DNA of 64,000 nt from contig NZ_JAKCMV010000010.1 of assembly GCF_021440515.1 (NCBI RefSeq), positions 1 to 64,000 on the forward strand, given 5' to 3'. The stretch is from Enterobacter asburiae. GTDB taxonomy: Bacteria; Pseudomonadota; Gammaproteobacteria; Enterobacterales; Enterobacteriaceae. The translations under genes were made by a program, and so were the position numbers. Positions 8,638 through 17,193 of this stretch are shown here, piece after piece (positions within the stretch are counted from its first letter, which is position 1; each line of letters opens with the position of its first letter). The notes under the pieces are model-generated. The model worked only from the letters and a program-made list of their open reading frames with translations, ran no database searches and was not told the origin of the DNA.

Positions 8638-10077
8638 TTATGACTGCAAATAGACCACCTGGGTTTGCAGGTATTCATTCAGGCCGTGCTTGCCGTCCGC
8701 TCCGCCAATCCCCGATTTGCGCCAGCCCGCGTGGAAACCCTGCATCGCTTCAAAGTTCTCGCGGTTGATGTAGGTTTCCCCGAACTTCAGCCCTTTGATT
8801 GCCTTCATCGCCACGTTCAGATTTTGCGTGTAAATCGAGGAGGTTAAGCCGTAGTCGCTGTCGTTCGCCATCTTAATGGCCTCTTCCAGCGTATCAAACA
8901 CCACCACCGGCAGCACCGGGCCGAAAGTCTCTTCGTGCATGATGGCCATCTCCTGACGCACGTCCAGCAGCAGGGTCGGCGGATAGTAATACCCTTTTCC
9001 GTCGACCGCTTTACCGCCGAGCACTACCTTCGCCCCTTCCTGCACCGCGCGCGCCACCTTCTGCTCCACGCGCTCCAGCGCGGCGGCGTTGATCAGCGGC
9101 CCCATCGCGATATCGCTGCGCTCCGCCGGGTTACCGAACTGGACCGCATTCATCGCCTCGCCCAGACGGTTAACGAAGCGGTCGTAAATGCCCTTCTGCA
9201 CATACACGCGCTCGGCGCAGTTGCAGACCTGCCCGGTGTTGATGACGCGGGAGTCGACAATCGCCTTCACCGCCAGCTCAAGATCCGCGTCGTCCATCAC
9301 AATCGCAGGCGCTTTGCCGCCGAGCTCAAGCCCTACTTTGGTGATGTTCTTCGCGGCGGCGGCCATGATTTTTTCCCCCGCGCCGACGCTGCCGGTCATG
9401 CTGACCATCGCCACTTTCGGGTTGCCCGCCAGCTCCTGCCCGACGGTTTCACCGCGTCCGAGCACCAGGTTAAACACCCCTTTCGGCAGACCGATCTCAT
9501 CGACGATTTTCGCAAACGCGATGGCGTTGTTGGGGGTAAATTCGCTCGATTTGATCACGATGGTGTTCCCGGTCAGCAGCGCGGGGGCAAGCTTGCGGGC
9601 AATCAGGAAGAACGGGAAGTTCCACGGCAGGATCCCGGTGGTGACGCCAAGCGCGCGCTTAAAGACCAGAATGTTCTCGCCCGGACGGTCGCTCTGAATG
9701 ATTTCGCCCTCGTAGCGGCGCGCCCACTCGGCCATGTAGTCGATGTAATCGGCGGTGAAGGCCACTTCAACCTCCGCGAGCTGCTGGATTTTGCCGCCCT
9801 CGGCGACGATCAGCGCGCTGATTTCGCTGGCGCGTTCGCGGATCCCGGCAGAAATTTTGCGTAACCACCCCGCTCGCTCGATAGCCGGAAGGGCTTCCCA
9901 GGCTTCCTGCGCACGGTCAGCGGCGTCGATAGCCTTGCGCGCATCTTCAACACGACCGTCGGGAATACGGGAAATGACCTCTTCGGTCGCCGGGTTGACC
10001 ACATCAATCCAGGCATCACCCTGCCAGGTAACAAACTGACCATCGATATACATAGGATGTTGTACGGGTACTGTCAT
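8638..10077 (-). CDS. aldA: Lactaldehyde / glycolaldehyde dehydrogenase
   Basis: A 479-residue NAD-dependent aldehyde dehydrogenase oxidising L-lactaldehyde (from fucose or rhamnose) to lactate and glycolaldehyde to glycolate. The length equals E. coli AldA. The catalytic nucleophile is Cys285 (GQVCNCAERVY), the general base Glu251 (LELGGKAP), the oxyanion-hole Asn is in PWNFP, and the NAD-binding GS is in MTGSVGAG. The upstream region carries a good CRP site and a long palindrome, matching the known CRP and substrate control of aldA. Confidence 0.95.
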   Translation of the reverse strand: MTVPVQHPMYIDGQFVTWQGDAWIDVVNPATEEVISRIPDGRVEDARKAIDAADRAQEAWEALPAIERAGWLRKISAGIRERASEISALIVAEGGKIQQLAEVEVAFTADYIDYMAEWARRYEGEIIQSDRPGENILVFKRALGVTTGILPWNFPFFLIARKLAPALLTGNTIVIKSSEFTPNNAIAFAKIVDEIGLPKGVFNLVLGRGETVGQELAGNPKVAMVSMTGSVGAGEKIMAAAAKNITKVGLELGGKAPAIVMDDADLELAVKAIVDSRVINTGQVCNCAERVYVQKGIYDRFVNRLGEAMNAVQFGNPAERSDIAMGPLINAAALERVEQKVARAVQEGAKVVLGGKAVDGKGYYYPPTLLLDVRQEMAIMHEETFGPVLPVVVFDTLEEAIKMANDSDYGLTSSIYTQNLNVAMKAIKGLKFGETYINRENFEAMQGFHAGWRKSGIGGADGKHGLNEYLQTQVVYLQS

Positions 10078-10099
10078 GACCTGCTCCTGTAGTTACACT

Positions 10100-10130
10100 G
10101 TTTTTAACAAGTAAATTTATTGTTAAAAAC
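10100..10130 (-). promoter_or_regulatory. Palindrome in the aldA leader region
   Basis: GTTTTTAACA (10100-10109) and TGTTAAAAAC (10121-10130) form a perfect 10-bp inverted repeat around an 11-bp AT-rich centre, 23 bp upstream of the aldA start. It could be a repressor operator (GTTAA resembles an ArcA half-site, and E. coli aldA is ArcA-repressed). The binding protein is not established. Confidence 0.45.
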
Positions 10131-10171
10131 TACAGTCGCACGTCCGCTTGCCTACTCTATCGCGCTGTTTT

Positions 10172-10187
10172 TGTGAGATATCTCAAA
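10172..10187 (-). promoter_or_regulatory. CRP-cAMP binding site upstream of aldA
   Basis: TGTGA-GATATC-TCAAA matches the CRP consensus TGTGA-N6-TCACA at nine of ten positions, centred about 100 bp upstream of the aldA start. CRP dependence of aldA is established in E. coli. Confidence 0.65.
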
Positions 10188-10237
10188 AAAGAATCGGGTC
10201 AGCAACGGGAAATAATTACATTTCAGCAACACAAATT

Positions 10238-10269
10238 GCCCGTTTGCGTGAACAGCGGCGCAAACGGGC
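10238..10269 (-). terminator. Hairpin after ydcF
   Basis: A perfect 11-bp inverted repeat (GCCCGTTTGCG / CGCAAACGGGC) lies a few bases past the ydcF stop. The following minus-strand sequence (AATTTGTG) is only weakly U-rich, so it may act with Rho or as an RNA-stabilising hairpin. Confidence 0.55.
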
Positions 10270-10275
10270 AGCGGG

Positions 10276-11079
10276 CTAAATAAGAGAGCGGCTGGTCAGG
10301 GCATCGGTGAGAATGGCGTCCCGGCGTAAGATCTCCCACGCCGTCAGCACGTCGCCGGGGAACGCAACGTGCTCGATAAAATCGCGCCCGGCGGGGCCGT
10401 AGCCGTTGACGTCATCATACAGGCGCGGCAGTTCACCCAGCACCAGCGACAGATAGCGATCGACAGGCCACAGCCCGTCACCGCCGCCGCTGAACGCCAG
10501 GCCCTTATCGCTGTTTTCCAGCAGAGGGAGCACGCCGGGATGGGCAATCCAGAGAGGCGAAACGGGCTCATCCCGGCACACCCGCGCAAAGGTTGCCATC
10601 GTGCGGCGCTGCATGGTCGGGTCCTGCACCACCAGCACCTTTTCAGCCTGTAGGTTATGGCGTTTCATCATGTCCCAGCTAAAGCGGGCATTTTCCCCGC
10701 AGTTGGTGGACTGATCGTCAATCAGGATCTGCGCCTGCGGGATCTGCCAGAACTGCTGTGCCACGTCAGCCAGAATGCTGGCTTCCGCCCGCCCGGCGGT
10801 GGCGAGCCTGTGATAACGAGGATGATGCGCGATGGCGGCATAAAGGAAGGCGGTGGAGTGGCCGATACCGCCGCTGATCAACAAGGGGACACGGTGGTCG
10901 GCTGCAAAGCGGCAGGCGGCGTCGATGGTTGGGATCACCGCATTTCCGGCCAGCACCACCCTGTCGATACGCTGCGCTGGTGCGTTCGTCCCGATATCAT
11001 CCTGGGCCAGCCATTGACCGACGGTATTGACGGCCGCCAGGGTGACGTCCGGCAAATTAGGAAAATTAGCCTGGGTCAT
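10276..11079 (-). CDS. ydcF: DUF218-domain protein YdcF
   Basis: A 267-residue soluble protein matching E. coli YdcF along its length: NVIGQWLAQDD, LAGNAVMPTIDAAC, LISGGIGHST, EDQSTNCGENARFS and VVQDPTMQRRTM are all recognisable. DUF218 proteins have a nucleotide-binding-like fold, and E. coli YdcF binds S-adenosylmethionine in vitro; the cellular role is unknown. It sits beside aldA as in E. coli, with 198 bp between the ydcF stop and the aldA start. Confidence 0.9.
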   Translation of the reverse strand: MTQANFPNLPDVTLAAVNTVGQWLAQDDIGTNAPAQRIDRVVLAGNAVIPTIDAACRFAADHRVPLLISGGIGHSTAFLYAAIAHHPRYHRLATAGRAEASILADVAQQFWQIPQAQILIDDQSTNCGENARFSWDMMKRHNLQAEKVLVVQDPTMQRRTMATFARVCRDEPVSPLWIAHPGVLPLLENSDKGLAFSGGGDGLWPVDRYLSLVLGELPRLYDDVNGYGPAGRDFIEHVAFPGDVLTAWEILRRDAILTDALTSRSLI

Positions 11080-11469
11080 GATGTTCTCCTTCGCTCAACT
11101 CTTTTCAGGGTAGTTCGTTTTCCCTGACGAACCAGAGGAGACCTCCGAAAGCCAGGAGACAAAATTAAGCGCCATTTGTCATTTTTCTGAAATAACCAGA
11201 AACATCCAAAAATCGCCGGGTTGCACCTGCATTTTATGCTTTTAATCCTGAGCCGTACAAAACATCCTGCCAGCCATGCCGCCTACAAAAGCACCCATTG
11301 CTGCTTATTTCAGCGTGATCTGACCAGTCACGCCCGCACCCCGCTTGCCAAATACAACATCCAACCCTAAGTTGCTTAACAATTTCACAACCTTTTACAT
11401 TCCTGAGGTTGCACCTGAAGCGCGCCAGGTGACACCTCTTTCATCCTCTACGTGGCGGGGTTAGATGTC
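11080..11469. other. Intergenic region between ydcF and the MHS symporter
   Basis: A 390-bp spacer between divergent genes, with no coding frame I can support. It holds CGTGA (11314-11318) and TCACG (11328-11332), an inverted repeat with 9-bp spacing (too wide for CRP), and two copies of GTTGCACCTG (about 11220 and 11409). No confident promoter was found by eye. Confidence 0.4.
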
Positions 11470-12789
11470 ATGGCACAACAAGAAAGCACAACGACGGTAT
11501 TACGCAAAAATAAGAAGGTGTTGATCGCAAGCCTGACCGGCAGCGCAATTGAATGGTTTGACTATTTTCTCTACGGCACGGCCGCCGCGCTGGTGTTTAA
11601 CAAAATTTTCTTTCCAATGGTCGACCCGGTCATCGGGCTGATCCTCTCCTATCTCTCGTTCTCGCTAACCTTTTTTATCCGCCCTATCGGCGGCGTGCTT
11701 TTCGCCCACATCGGGGATCGTATCGGGCGCAAAAAAACGCTGGTGCTTACGCTTTCGCTGATGGGCGGTGCAACCGTCATGATTGGCCTGCTCCCGACCT
11801 ACGACATGATTGGCATGTGGGCGCCCGCCCTGCTGATCCTGATGCGCGTGATTCAGGGAATGGGCATCGGCGGCGAATGGGGCGGCGCGCTGCTGCTGGC
11901 CTACGAGTATGCGCCGGAGAAACGCAAAGGCTTCTTCGGCAGTATTCCGCAGGCCGGGGTTACCATCGGGATGCTGATGGCGACCTTTATCGTGTCGCTG
12001 ATGACGCTGTTTAGCGAAGAGGATTTCCTCTCCTGGGGCTGGCGCATTCCCTTCCTCTTAAGCTCGGTGCTGGTGCTGCTCGGCCTGTGGATCCGTAAAG
12101 ATATCGACGAAACGCCCGAGTTTAAAAAGGTGAAAACCGCCGGCCAGGTGGCAAAAGCGCCGCTGCGCGACACCCTGAAGCACCACTGGCGCGAAGTGCT
12201 GATCGCCGCCGGGCTGAAGGTGGTCGAAACCGCGCCTTTCTATATCTTCTCGACCTTTGTCGTGAGTTACGCCACCACTACCCTGACCTACCAGAAATCC
12301 CAGGCGCTGGAGGCGGTCACGCTAGGCGCACTGGTGGCCACCGTGATGATCCCGCTGATGGGGCTGCTGTCCGATAAAATCGGTCGCCAGCGGATGTACG
12401 CCGTAAGCGTGTTCGTCCTCGGCCTGTTTATCGTGCCGTGGTTTATGCTGCTCAATACCGGCACCACCTGGGGGATTGTCCTTGCCACGGTGATCGCCTT
12501 TGGCGTGCTGTGGGCGCCGGTCACCGCCGTGCTGGGCACGCTCTGTTCGGAAATTTTCAGCGCCAACGTGCGCTACACGGGCATCACGCTCGGTTACCAG
12601 CTTGGCGCAGCGCTGGCGGGCGGTACGGCGCCGCTTATCGCCACCGGACTGCTGGCAAAATACGACGGCGACTGGGTGCCGGTGGCCTGGTATCTGGCCG
12701 TCACCGTCGCTATCTCGCTGATTGCTATCTTCTGCGCCAGCCGGGTGAAACGCGCCCCCGCGATTCAGGCTCAGCCCAACGAGCTGTGA
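11470..12789 (+). CDS. MHS-family (metabolite:H+ symporter) MFS transporter
   Basis: A 439-residue inner-membrane protein with about 12 hydrophobic segments. The signatures are those of the MHS branch of the major facilitator superfamily (ShiA, ProP, KgtP): GSAIEWFDYFLYG at the N-terminus, GDRIGRKKTL after helix 2, RVIQGMGIGGEWGGA, WGWRIPFLL, and DKIGRQRMY between halves. Substrates of the family are organic acids or zwitterions; this one cannot be assigned. ATG 11470, about 9 nt after a GGGG stretch, is chosen over GTG 11452. A strong terminator follows, so it is probably monocistronic. It is absent from E. coli between ydcF and hrpA. Confidence 0.87.
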   Translation: MAQQESTTTVLRKNKKVLIASLTGSAIEWFDYFLYGTAAALVFNKIFFPMVDPVIGLILSYLSFSLTFFIRPIGGVLFAHIGDRIGRKKTLVLTLSLMGGATVMIGLLPTYDMIGMWAPALLILMRVIQGMGIGGEWGGALLLAYEYAPEKRKGFFGSIPQAGVTIGMLMATFIVSLMTLFSEEDFLSWGWRIPFLLSSVLVLLGLWIRKDIDETPEFKKVKTAGQVAKAPLRDTLKHHWREVLIAAGLKVVETAPFYIFSTFVVSYATTTLTYQKSQALEAVTLGALVATVMIPLMGLLSDKIGRQRMYAVSVFVLGLFIVPWFMLLNTGTTWGIVLATVIAFGVLWAPVTAVLGTLCSEIFSANVRYTGITLGYQLGAALAGGTAPLIATGLLAKYDGDWVPVAWYLAVTVAISLIAIFCASRVKRAPAIQAQPNEL

Positions 12790-12795
12790 TCCTCA

Positions 12796-12823
12796 CGCGA
12801 CCCGTTCCCGGGTCGCGCTTTTG
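12796..12823 (+). terminator. Terminator after the MHS transporter
   Basis: A perfect 8-bp stem (CGCGACCC / GGGTCGCG) with a 6-nt loop, followed by CTTTTGTC. Confidence 0.8.
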
Positions 12824-12845
12824 TCTTATTCTCTCTCAATACATA

Positions 12846-12865
12846 TGATTATCATGCGATAATCA
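12846..12865 (+). promoter_or_regulatory. Palindromic operator candidate upstream of the efflux operon
   Basis: TGATTATC-ATGC-GATAATCA is a perfect 8-bp inverted repeat about 83 bp before the pump's first gene, and a further TTATCAT half lies at 12878. It has the size of MarR- or TetR-type operators. It resembles Fur boxes in base content but not in half-site order. No regulator gene is adjacent. Confidence 0.45.
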
Positions 12866-12947
12866 CATTCGCTTGAATTATCATTTGCGTCAGACATAGA
12901 ATCATTAGCCCACTAACTATTCCATTTTTACAAAGGTAAACGACGTT

Positions 12948-14600
12948 ATGCGCCTGCCTCAACGCGATCCTTATGCTCCTCGCGAGTGGCAGCCACACGA
13001 GAAACCGGCCCTGCTGGGCTCGCCCTCTACGCCTGTCCACAGCACGCCAAAGCGCGTCGCCTATGGCGTGGTCGGGTTACTGGTCTGCCTGACCGGGGCA
13101 TTGGGCAATGCGCTCGTCGCCGCCAACCTGCAAAATTTACAGGGTACGTTTGCCGCCTGGTCCACCGAAATCGCCTGGCTGCCTGCCGTATACGTGATGA
13201 CCAACGTGTCCATCAACCTGCTGCTGGTGAAATTTCGTCAGCAGTACGGGCTGCGCGCCTTTACCGAAGGGTTTCTGGTGCTGTACGTGCTGGTGACCTT
13301 CTTCCACCTGTTTGTGAACGATCTCAGCTCCGCCCTGATGGTGCGCGCCGCCCACGGCATGGTGGCGGCGGCGCTGAGCTCGCTGGGCATTTACTATCAA
13401 ATCCAGGCCTGGCCCGCGAAGCACCGCCTGAAGGCGCTGACCATCGGCATCACCGGTTCGTCGCTGGCGATCCCCATCGCCCGCCTCTTCTCTTCTGAAC
13501 TGCTTCAGCTCGACGAGTGGCGCGGGCTGTACTTTTTTGAGCTGGGTCTGGCGCTGGTGTCGCTGGCCTGCGTAATAGCGCTGAAGCTCCCGCCCGGCGA
13601 CCGACGCAAAGTTTTTGAGAAAAAAGATTTCGTCACCTTTATTCTGCTCGCGCCGGGGATGGCCCTGTTGTGCGGGGTGCTGTCGTTAGGCCGCCTCGAC
13701 TGGTGGTTTGAAGCGCCGTGGATTGGCTGGTCGCTGGCGCTCTCGCTGGTGTTAATTGTCACCGCGATTGTCTTTGAGCATAACCGCGCCAATCCCCTGC
13801 TCAATACCCGCTGGCTGTCGAGCGGCAGTATCGTGCGCCTGGGGCTGATTATGCTGCTGATCCGCATCGTGCTGGCGGAGCAAAACACCGGGGTGATTGG
13901 CTGGCTGCAATACGTCGGCCTGCAAAACGAGCAGATGACCCACCTGGCCTGGTCGATACTGGCCGGGATCGTCTGCGGGATCGTCGCCAGCTGTCTGACC
14001 ATCAAACCGACGAAACTGGCCTGGCCGATTGTCACCTCGCTGGTGCTGATGATTATCGCCTCGCTGCTCGACAGCCAGTCCAGCAACCTGACCCGCCCGG
14101 ATCAGCTGATGGTCAGCCAGTTCCTGCTCGGCTTCGGCAGCGCGTTCTTCCTCGCGCCCGCGATGCTGGCGGGCATTGGCGGCGTGATTGCCGACCCGCG
14201 CAACCTGGTCAGCTTCTCGGTGCTGTTCGGCATGAGCCAGAACCTCGGCGGCCTGCTGGGTTCCGCCATTCTGGGCACCTTCCAGACCTGGCGCGAGAAA
14301 TACCACTCCAGCCTTCTGGCGGAGCAGCTCACCACGCTTAATCCGCTGGTGAACGAGCGCATTCAGATCTATACCCAACTGTATAAAAGCCTGATAGGCG
14401 ACAGCTCGCTGCTCGGCACCCAGGCAATTCTGCAACTGCAATCTGTGACCAGCGTGGAAGCCAATATTCTGGCCTATAACGACACCTATTTACTGACCGC
14501 CAGCATCGCGACCGCCACGCTGGTGTGGATTTTGTGGCGCTTGCTGCGCCTGCGCATTACGGCCCGGATAGCGCTCAAAAAAGCCACGGGCAACCAATAA
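12948..14600 (+). CDS. DHA2-type MFS drug:H+ antiporter, efflux pump subunit
   Basis: A 550-residue inner-membrane protein with about 14 hydrophobic helices, the DHA2 (EmrB-like) topology. It opens with a proline-rich cytoplasmic tail of about 35 residues, and the first helix includes GALGNALVAANL. The canonical motif A is weak, as in the subset of DHA2 proteins working with HlyD-type adaptors. It is first in a three-gene operon with a membrane-fusion protein (33 bp downstream) and a NodT-type outer-membrane factor: a complete tripartite exporter. The substrate is unknown; such pumps export aromatic acids, fatty acids or drugs. Confidence 0.85.
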   Translation: MRLPQRDPYAPREWQPHEKPALLGSPSTPVHSTPKRVAYGVVGLLVCLTGALGNALVAANLQNLQGTFAAWSTEIAWLPAVYVMTNVSINLLLVKFRQQYGLRAFTEGFLVLYVLVTFFHLFVNDLSSALMVRAAHGMVAAALSSLGIYYQIQAWPAKHRLKALTIGITGSSLAIPIARLFSSELLQLDEWRGLYFFELGLALVSLACVIALKLPPGDRRKVFEKKDFVTFILLAPGMALLCGVLSLGRLDWWFEAPWIGWSLALSLVLIVTAIVFEHNRANPLLNTRWLSSGSIVRLGLIMLLIRIVLAEQNTGVIGWLQYVGLQNEQMTHLAWSILAGIVCGIVASCLTIKPTKLAWPIVTSLVLMIIASLLDSQSSNLTRPDQLMVSQFLLGFGSAFFLAPAMLAGIGGVIADPRNLVSFSVLFGMSQNLGGLLGSAILGTFQTWREKYHSSLLAEQLTTLNPLVNERIQIYTQLYKSLIGDSSLLGTQAILQLQSVTSVEANILAYNDTYLLTASIATATLVWILWRLLRLRITARIALKKATGNQ

Positions 14601-14633
14601 GGGATATCGACAGATGATGGTTTGGGAGATGTT

Positions 14634-15716
14634 ATGAGTCAGCAGGATGCCGCCAAAGAGCAGGCCAACACCCGCAAGAATGTGCGCATTGTTTCCGTGT
14701 TCACCGCCGCGGCAATCGGGATTGTCGGGGTGCTGGTGATCCTCTACGCCTGGCAGCTGCCGCCGTTTACCCGCGACGCGCAGTTCACCGATAACGCCTA
14801 CGTGCGCGGCCAGACCACCTTTATTAGCCCGCAGGTGAACGGCTATATCACCGAGGTCAAGGTGCAGGATTTTGTTCAGGTCAAAAAAGGCGATCTGCTG
14901 CTGCAAATTGACGACCGCATCTATCGCCAGCGCGTGCATCAGGCCGAGGCGCAGCTGGCAATGAAAATTGCCGCGCTGAACAACAACCAGCAGCAGCGCA
15001 AAAGCGCCGAAGCGGTGATTGCGCGTAACGAGGCGGCGCTGAAAAACGCCCGCGCCCAGAGCCTGAAAACCCAGGCCGACCTAAAGCGCGTGAAGGATCT
15101 GACCGCCGACGGCTCGCTCTCCATTCGCGAGCGCGACGCCGCCCTCGCCAGCGCCGCGCAGGGCAGCGCGGATATCGACCAGGCGAAAGCCACGCTTGAG
15201 ATGTCGCGCCAGGATCTGCAAACGGTGATAGTTAACCGCGAGTCGCTCAAGGCGGACGTTGAAAACGCCAAAGCTGCGCTGGAGCTGGCGCAGATTGACC
15301 TGCAAAATACCCGCATCGTGGCGCCGCGCGACGGGCAGCTTGGGCAAATCGCCGTGCGTCTTGGGGCTTACGTCACCGCCGGAACGCATCTCACCACCCT
15401 GGTGCCGCCGCAGCACTGGGTGATTGCCAATATTAAAGAGACCCAGCTGGCGAACCTGCGCGTCGGGCAGCCGGTGAAGTTCACCGTCGATGCGCTAAAC
15501 AACAGAGCCTATCAGGGGCGCGTGGAGAGCATTTCGCCGGCTACGGGCGTGGAGTTCAGCGCCATCACGCCGGATAACGCCACGGGTAACTTCGTCAAAA
15601 TCGCCCAGCGTATTCCGGTGCGCATCGAGGTGCTCGGCAAGCCTGAAGAGGCCGCGCTGTTGCGCCCCGGCATGTCGGTGCAGGTGACCATCGACACCCA
15701 GGAGGCGAAACCATGA
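14634..15716 (+). CDS. HlyD/EmrA-family periplasmic adaptor of the efflux pump
   Basis: A 360-residue membrane-fusion protein: an N-terminal anchor helix at about 21-42, then DAQFTDNAYVRGQTTFISPQ and GYITEVKVQDFVQVKKGDLL (first half of the lipoyl domain), a long alpha-helical coiled coil at about 100-210 rich in Ala, Gln and Glu, the second lipoyl half (IVAPRDGQLGQ) and a beta-barrel. It would bridge the inner-membrane MFS protein and the outer-membrane channel. ATG 14634 is preferred, with GGGAG 6-10 nt upstream, over TTG 14622. Its stop overlaps the next start by 4 bp (ATGA), indicating coupled translation. Confidence 0.92.
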   Translation: MSQQDAAKEQANTRKNVRIVSVFTAAAIGIVGVLVILYAWQLPPFTRDAQFTDNAYVRGQTTFISPQVNGYITEVKVQDFVQVKKGDLLLQIDDRIYRQRVHQAEAQLAMKIAALNNNQQQRKSAEAVIARNEAALKNARAQSLKTQADLKRVKDLTADGSLSIRERDAALASAAQGSADIDQAKATLEMSRQDLQTVIVNRESLKADVENAKAALELAQIDLQNTRIVAPRDGQLGQIAVRLGAYVTAGTHLTTLVPPQHWVIANIKETQLANLRVGQPVKFTVDALNNRAYQGRVESISPATGVEFSAITPDNATGNFVKIAQRIPVRIEVLGKPEEAALLRPGMSVQVTIDTQEAKP

Positions 15717-17092
15717 GGCTTCGCCCGCTAACCGCCGCGCTGCTGGTGACGCTGCTGGCAGGATGCCAGTCGGTTGACGTCGCGCCCGCTCGTTCAACGT
15801 TGCAGATCCCGGCGCAGTGGCGTGCGGCCTCTGGCCCTGCCAGCCCGGCGGAGCAGCTGTGGTGGCGCAATTTTCATGACAACGACCTGAACCGCTACGT
15901 GGATCTGGCGCTTAAAAACAACAGCGACGTGCTGATTGCCCGCGAGCGGATCAACGAATATCAGGCGCGGGTGTATGCCAGCGACGGCAGCCTTTTTCCG
16001 TCGCTGGATGCAGGGTTATCGGGCACGCGCGCCCGTTCGCAATCTGCCGCCACCGGGCTTCCGGTTTACGGCTCGCTGTATAAAGGCAGCCTGACGGCGA
16101 GCTATGACGTGGATATCTGGGGCGTGAATCGCAGCACCTCCCGCGCGGCCGAGGCTTCTCTTGAGGCGCAAAAAGCGGCCGCCGCCGCAGCGGATCTTAC
16201 CGTGGCCTCGTCGGTGGCGTCGGGTTACGTCACCCTGCTGTCGCTGGATGAACAGCTTCGCGTCACGCAGTCCACGCTGAAATCCCGCGAAGAGGCGTTT
16301 AACCTGGCAAAGCGGCAGTTTGAGACTGGCTATAGCTCGCGGCTCGAACTGATGCAGTCGGATTCCGAACTGCGCGCCACGCGGGCGCAGGTCCCGCAGC
16401 TACAGCACCAGATCGCCCAGCAGGAAAACGCCCTCAGCCAGCTGGTGGGCAGCAATCCCGGCGAGGTGGCGCGTAACGCCAGCTTTGATAACCTCACGCC
16501 GCTGCGCATCCCTTCGCAGCTGCCCTCTTCGCTGCTTAACCGACGCCCGGATATCGTGCAGGCGGAACGCCAGCTGATTGCCGCAGACGCCACCCTTGCG
16601 GCATCCCGCGCCAGCCTGCTACCGTCGATCAACCTGACCGCCACCGGATCGGTACAGGATCCGGCCCTGCACGGCCTGCTGGATAACCCGCTTCAGCTGT
16701 GGAGCGTGGGCGGCAGCATTCTCGCCCCGCTGCTGAACCGTCAGGCGCTGAATGCGCAGGTGGATATTTCCCAGTCCCAGCGCAATCAGGCGCTCTACAG
16801 CTACGAAAAAACGGTGCGTAATGCTTTTGGCGAGGTTAACGACAGCCTGGACGCCATTACGCGCTATCAGGAACAGCTCACGGAGCTGCTGGCGCAGCAG
16901 GAGGTCGCGCAGGAGACCCTGCGGATCGCGCAAAACCGCTATAACAACGGTTACTCTTCTTATCTTGACGTGCTGGACGCGCAGCGAACCCTCTTCTCGG
17001 TGCAAACCAGCGTGGTGCAGGTGAAAAACAACCTGCTGCTGGCGCAGATCGACCTTTACAAGGCGCTGGGCGGGGGTTGGGTTAGTGCCTGA
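15713..17092 (+). CDS. NodT/OprM-type outer-membrane efflux lipoprotein
   Basis: A 459-residue outer-membrane channel of the TolC superfamily. A lipoprotein signal peptide ends in LLAGC (Cys19), and two repeated outer-membrane efflux domains follow (about 55-245 and 265-450), with the family features ANANLLPSI-like SRASLLPSINLTATGS, LLNRRPDIVQAERQL and YNNGYSSYLDVLDAQRTLF. It forms the exit duct for the pump encoded just upstream, and the 4-bp overlap with the adaptor gene supports co-expression. A REP-type repeat follows. Confidence 0.92.
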   Translation: MRLRPLTAALLVTLLAGCQSVDVAPARSTLQIPAQWRAASGPASPAEQLWWRNFHDNDLNRYVDLALKNNSDVLIARERINEYQARVYASDGSLFPSLDAGLSGTRARSQSAATGLPVYGSLYKGSLTASYDVDIWGVNRSTSRAAEASLEAQKAAAAAADLTVASSVASGYVTLLSLDEQLRVTQSTLKSREEAFNLAKRQFETGYSSRLELMQSDSELRATRAQVPQLQHQIAQQENALSQLVGSNPGEVARNASFDNLTPLRIPSQLPSSLLNRRPDIVQAERQLIAADATLAASRASLLPSINLTATGSVQDPALHGLLDNPLQLWSVGGSILAPLLNRQALNAQVDISQSQRNQALYSYEKTVRNAFGEVNDSLDAITRYQEQLTELLAQQEVAQETLRIAQNRYNNGYSSYLDVLDAQRTLFSVQTSVVQVKNNLLLAQIDLYKALGGGWVSA

Positions 17093-17098
17093 AAACCT

Positions 17099-17170
17099 GC
17101 CCAGTGGCGCTGCGCTTACCGGGCCTACATTTCTCCCCGTAGGCCGGGTAAGGCGCAGCCGCCACCCGGC
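17099..17170. repeat. REP/BIME-type repeat pair
   Basis: Two inverted REP-like units: 17099-17128 and 17139-17170. The second has the form GTAGGCCGGGTAAGGCGCAG followed by CCGCCACCCGGC. A related unit is at 48995-49070. These enterobacterial palindromes are binding sites for gyrase, Pol I or IHF and stabilise upstream mRNA. Confidence 0.8.
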
Positions 17171-17193
17171 AAAAAAACCAAAGGAGTCAATCT

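Noticed and set aside
11314-11332. CRP site upstream of the MHS transporter
   Set aside because: CGTGA and TCACG are 9 bp apart instead of 6, so CRP would not fit.
12846-12865. Fur box upstream of the efflux operon
   Set aside because: The palindrome TGATTATC-N4-GATAATCA has Fur-like bases but the wrong half-site order and spacing, and nothing nearby concerns iron.
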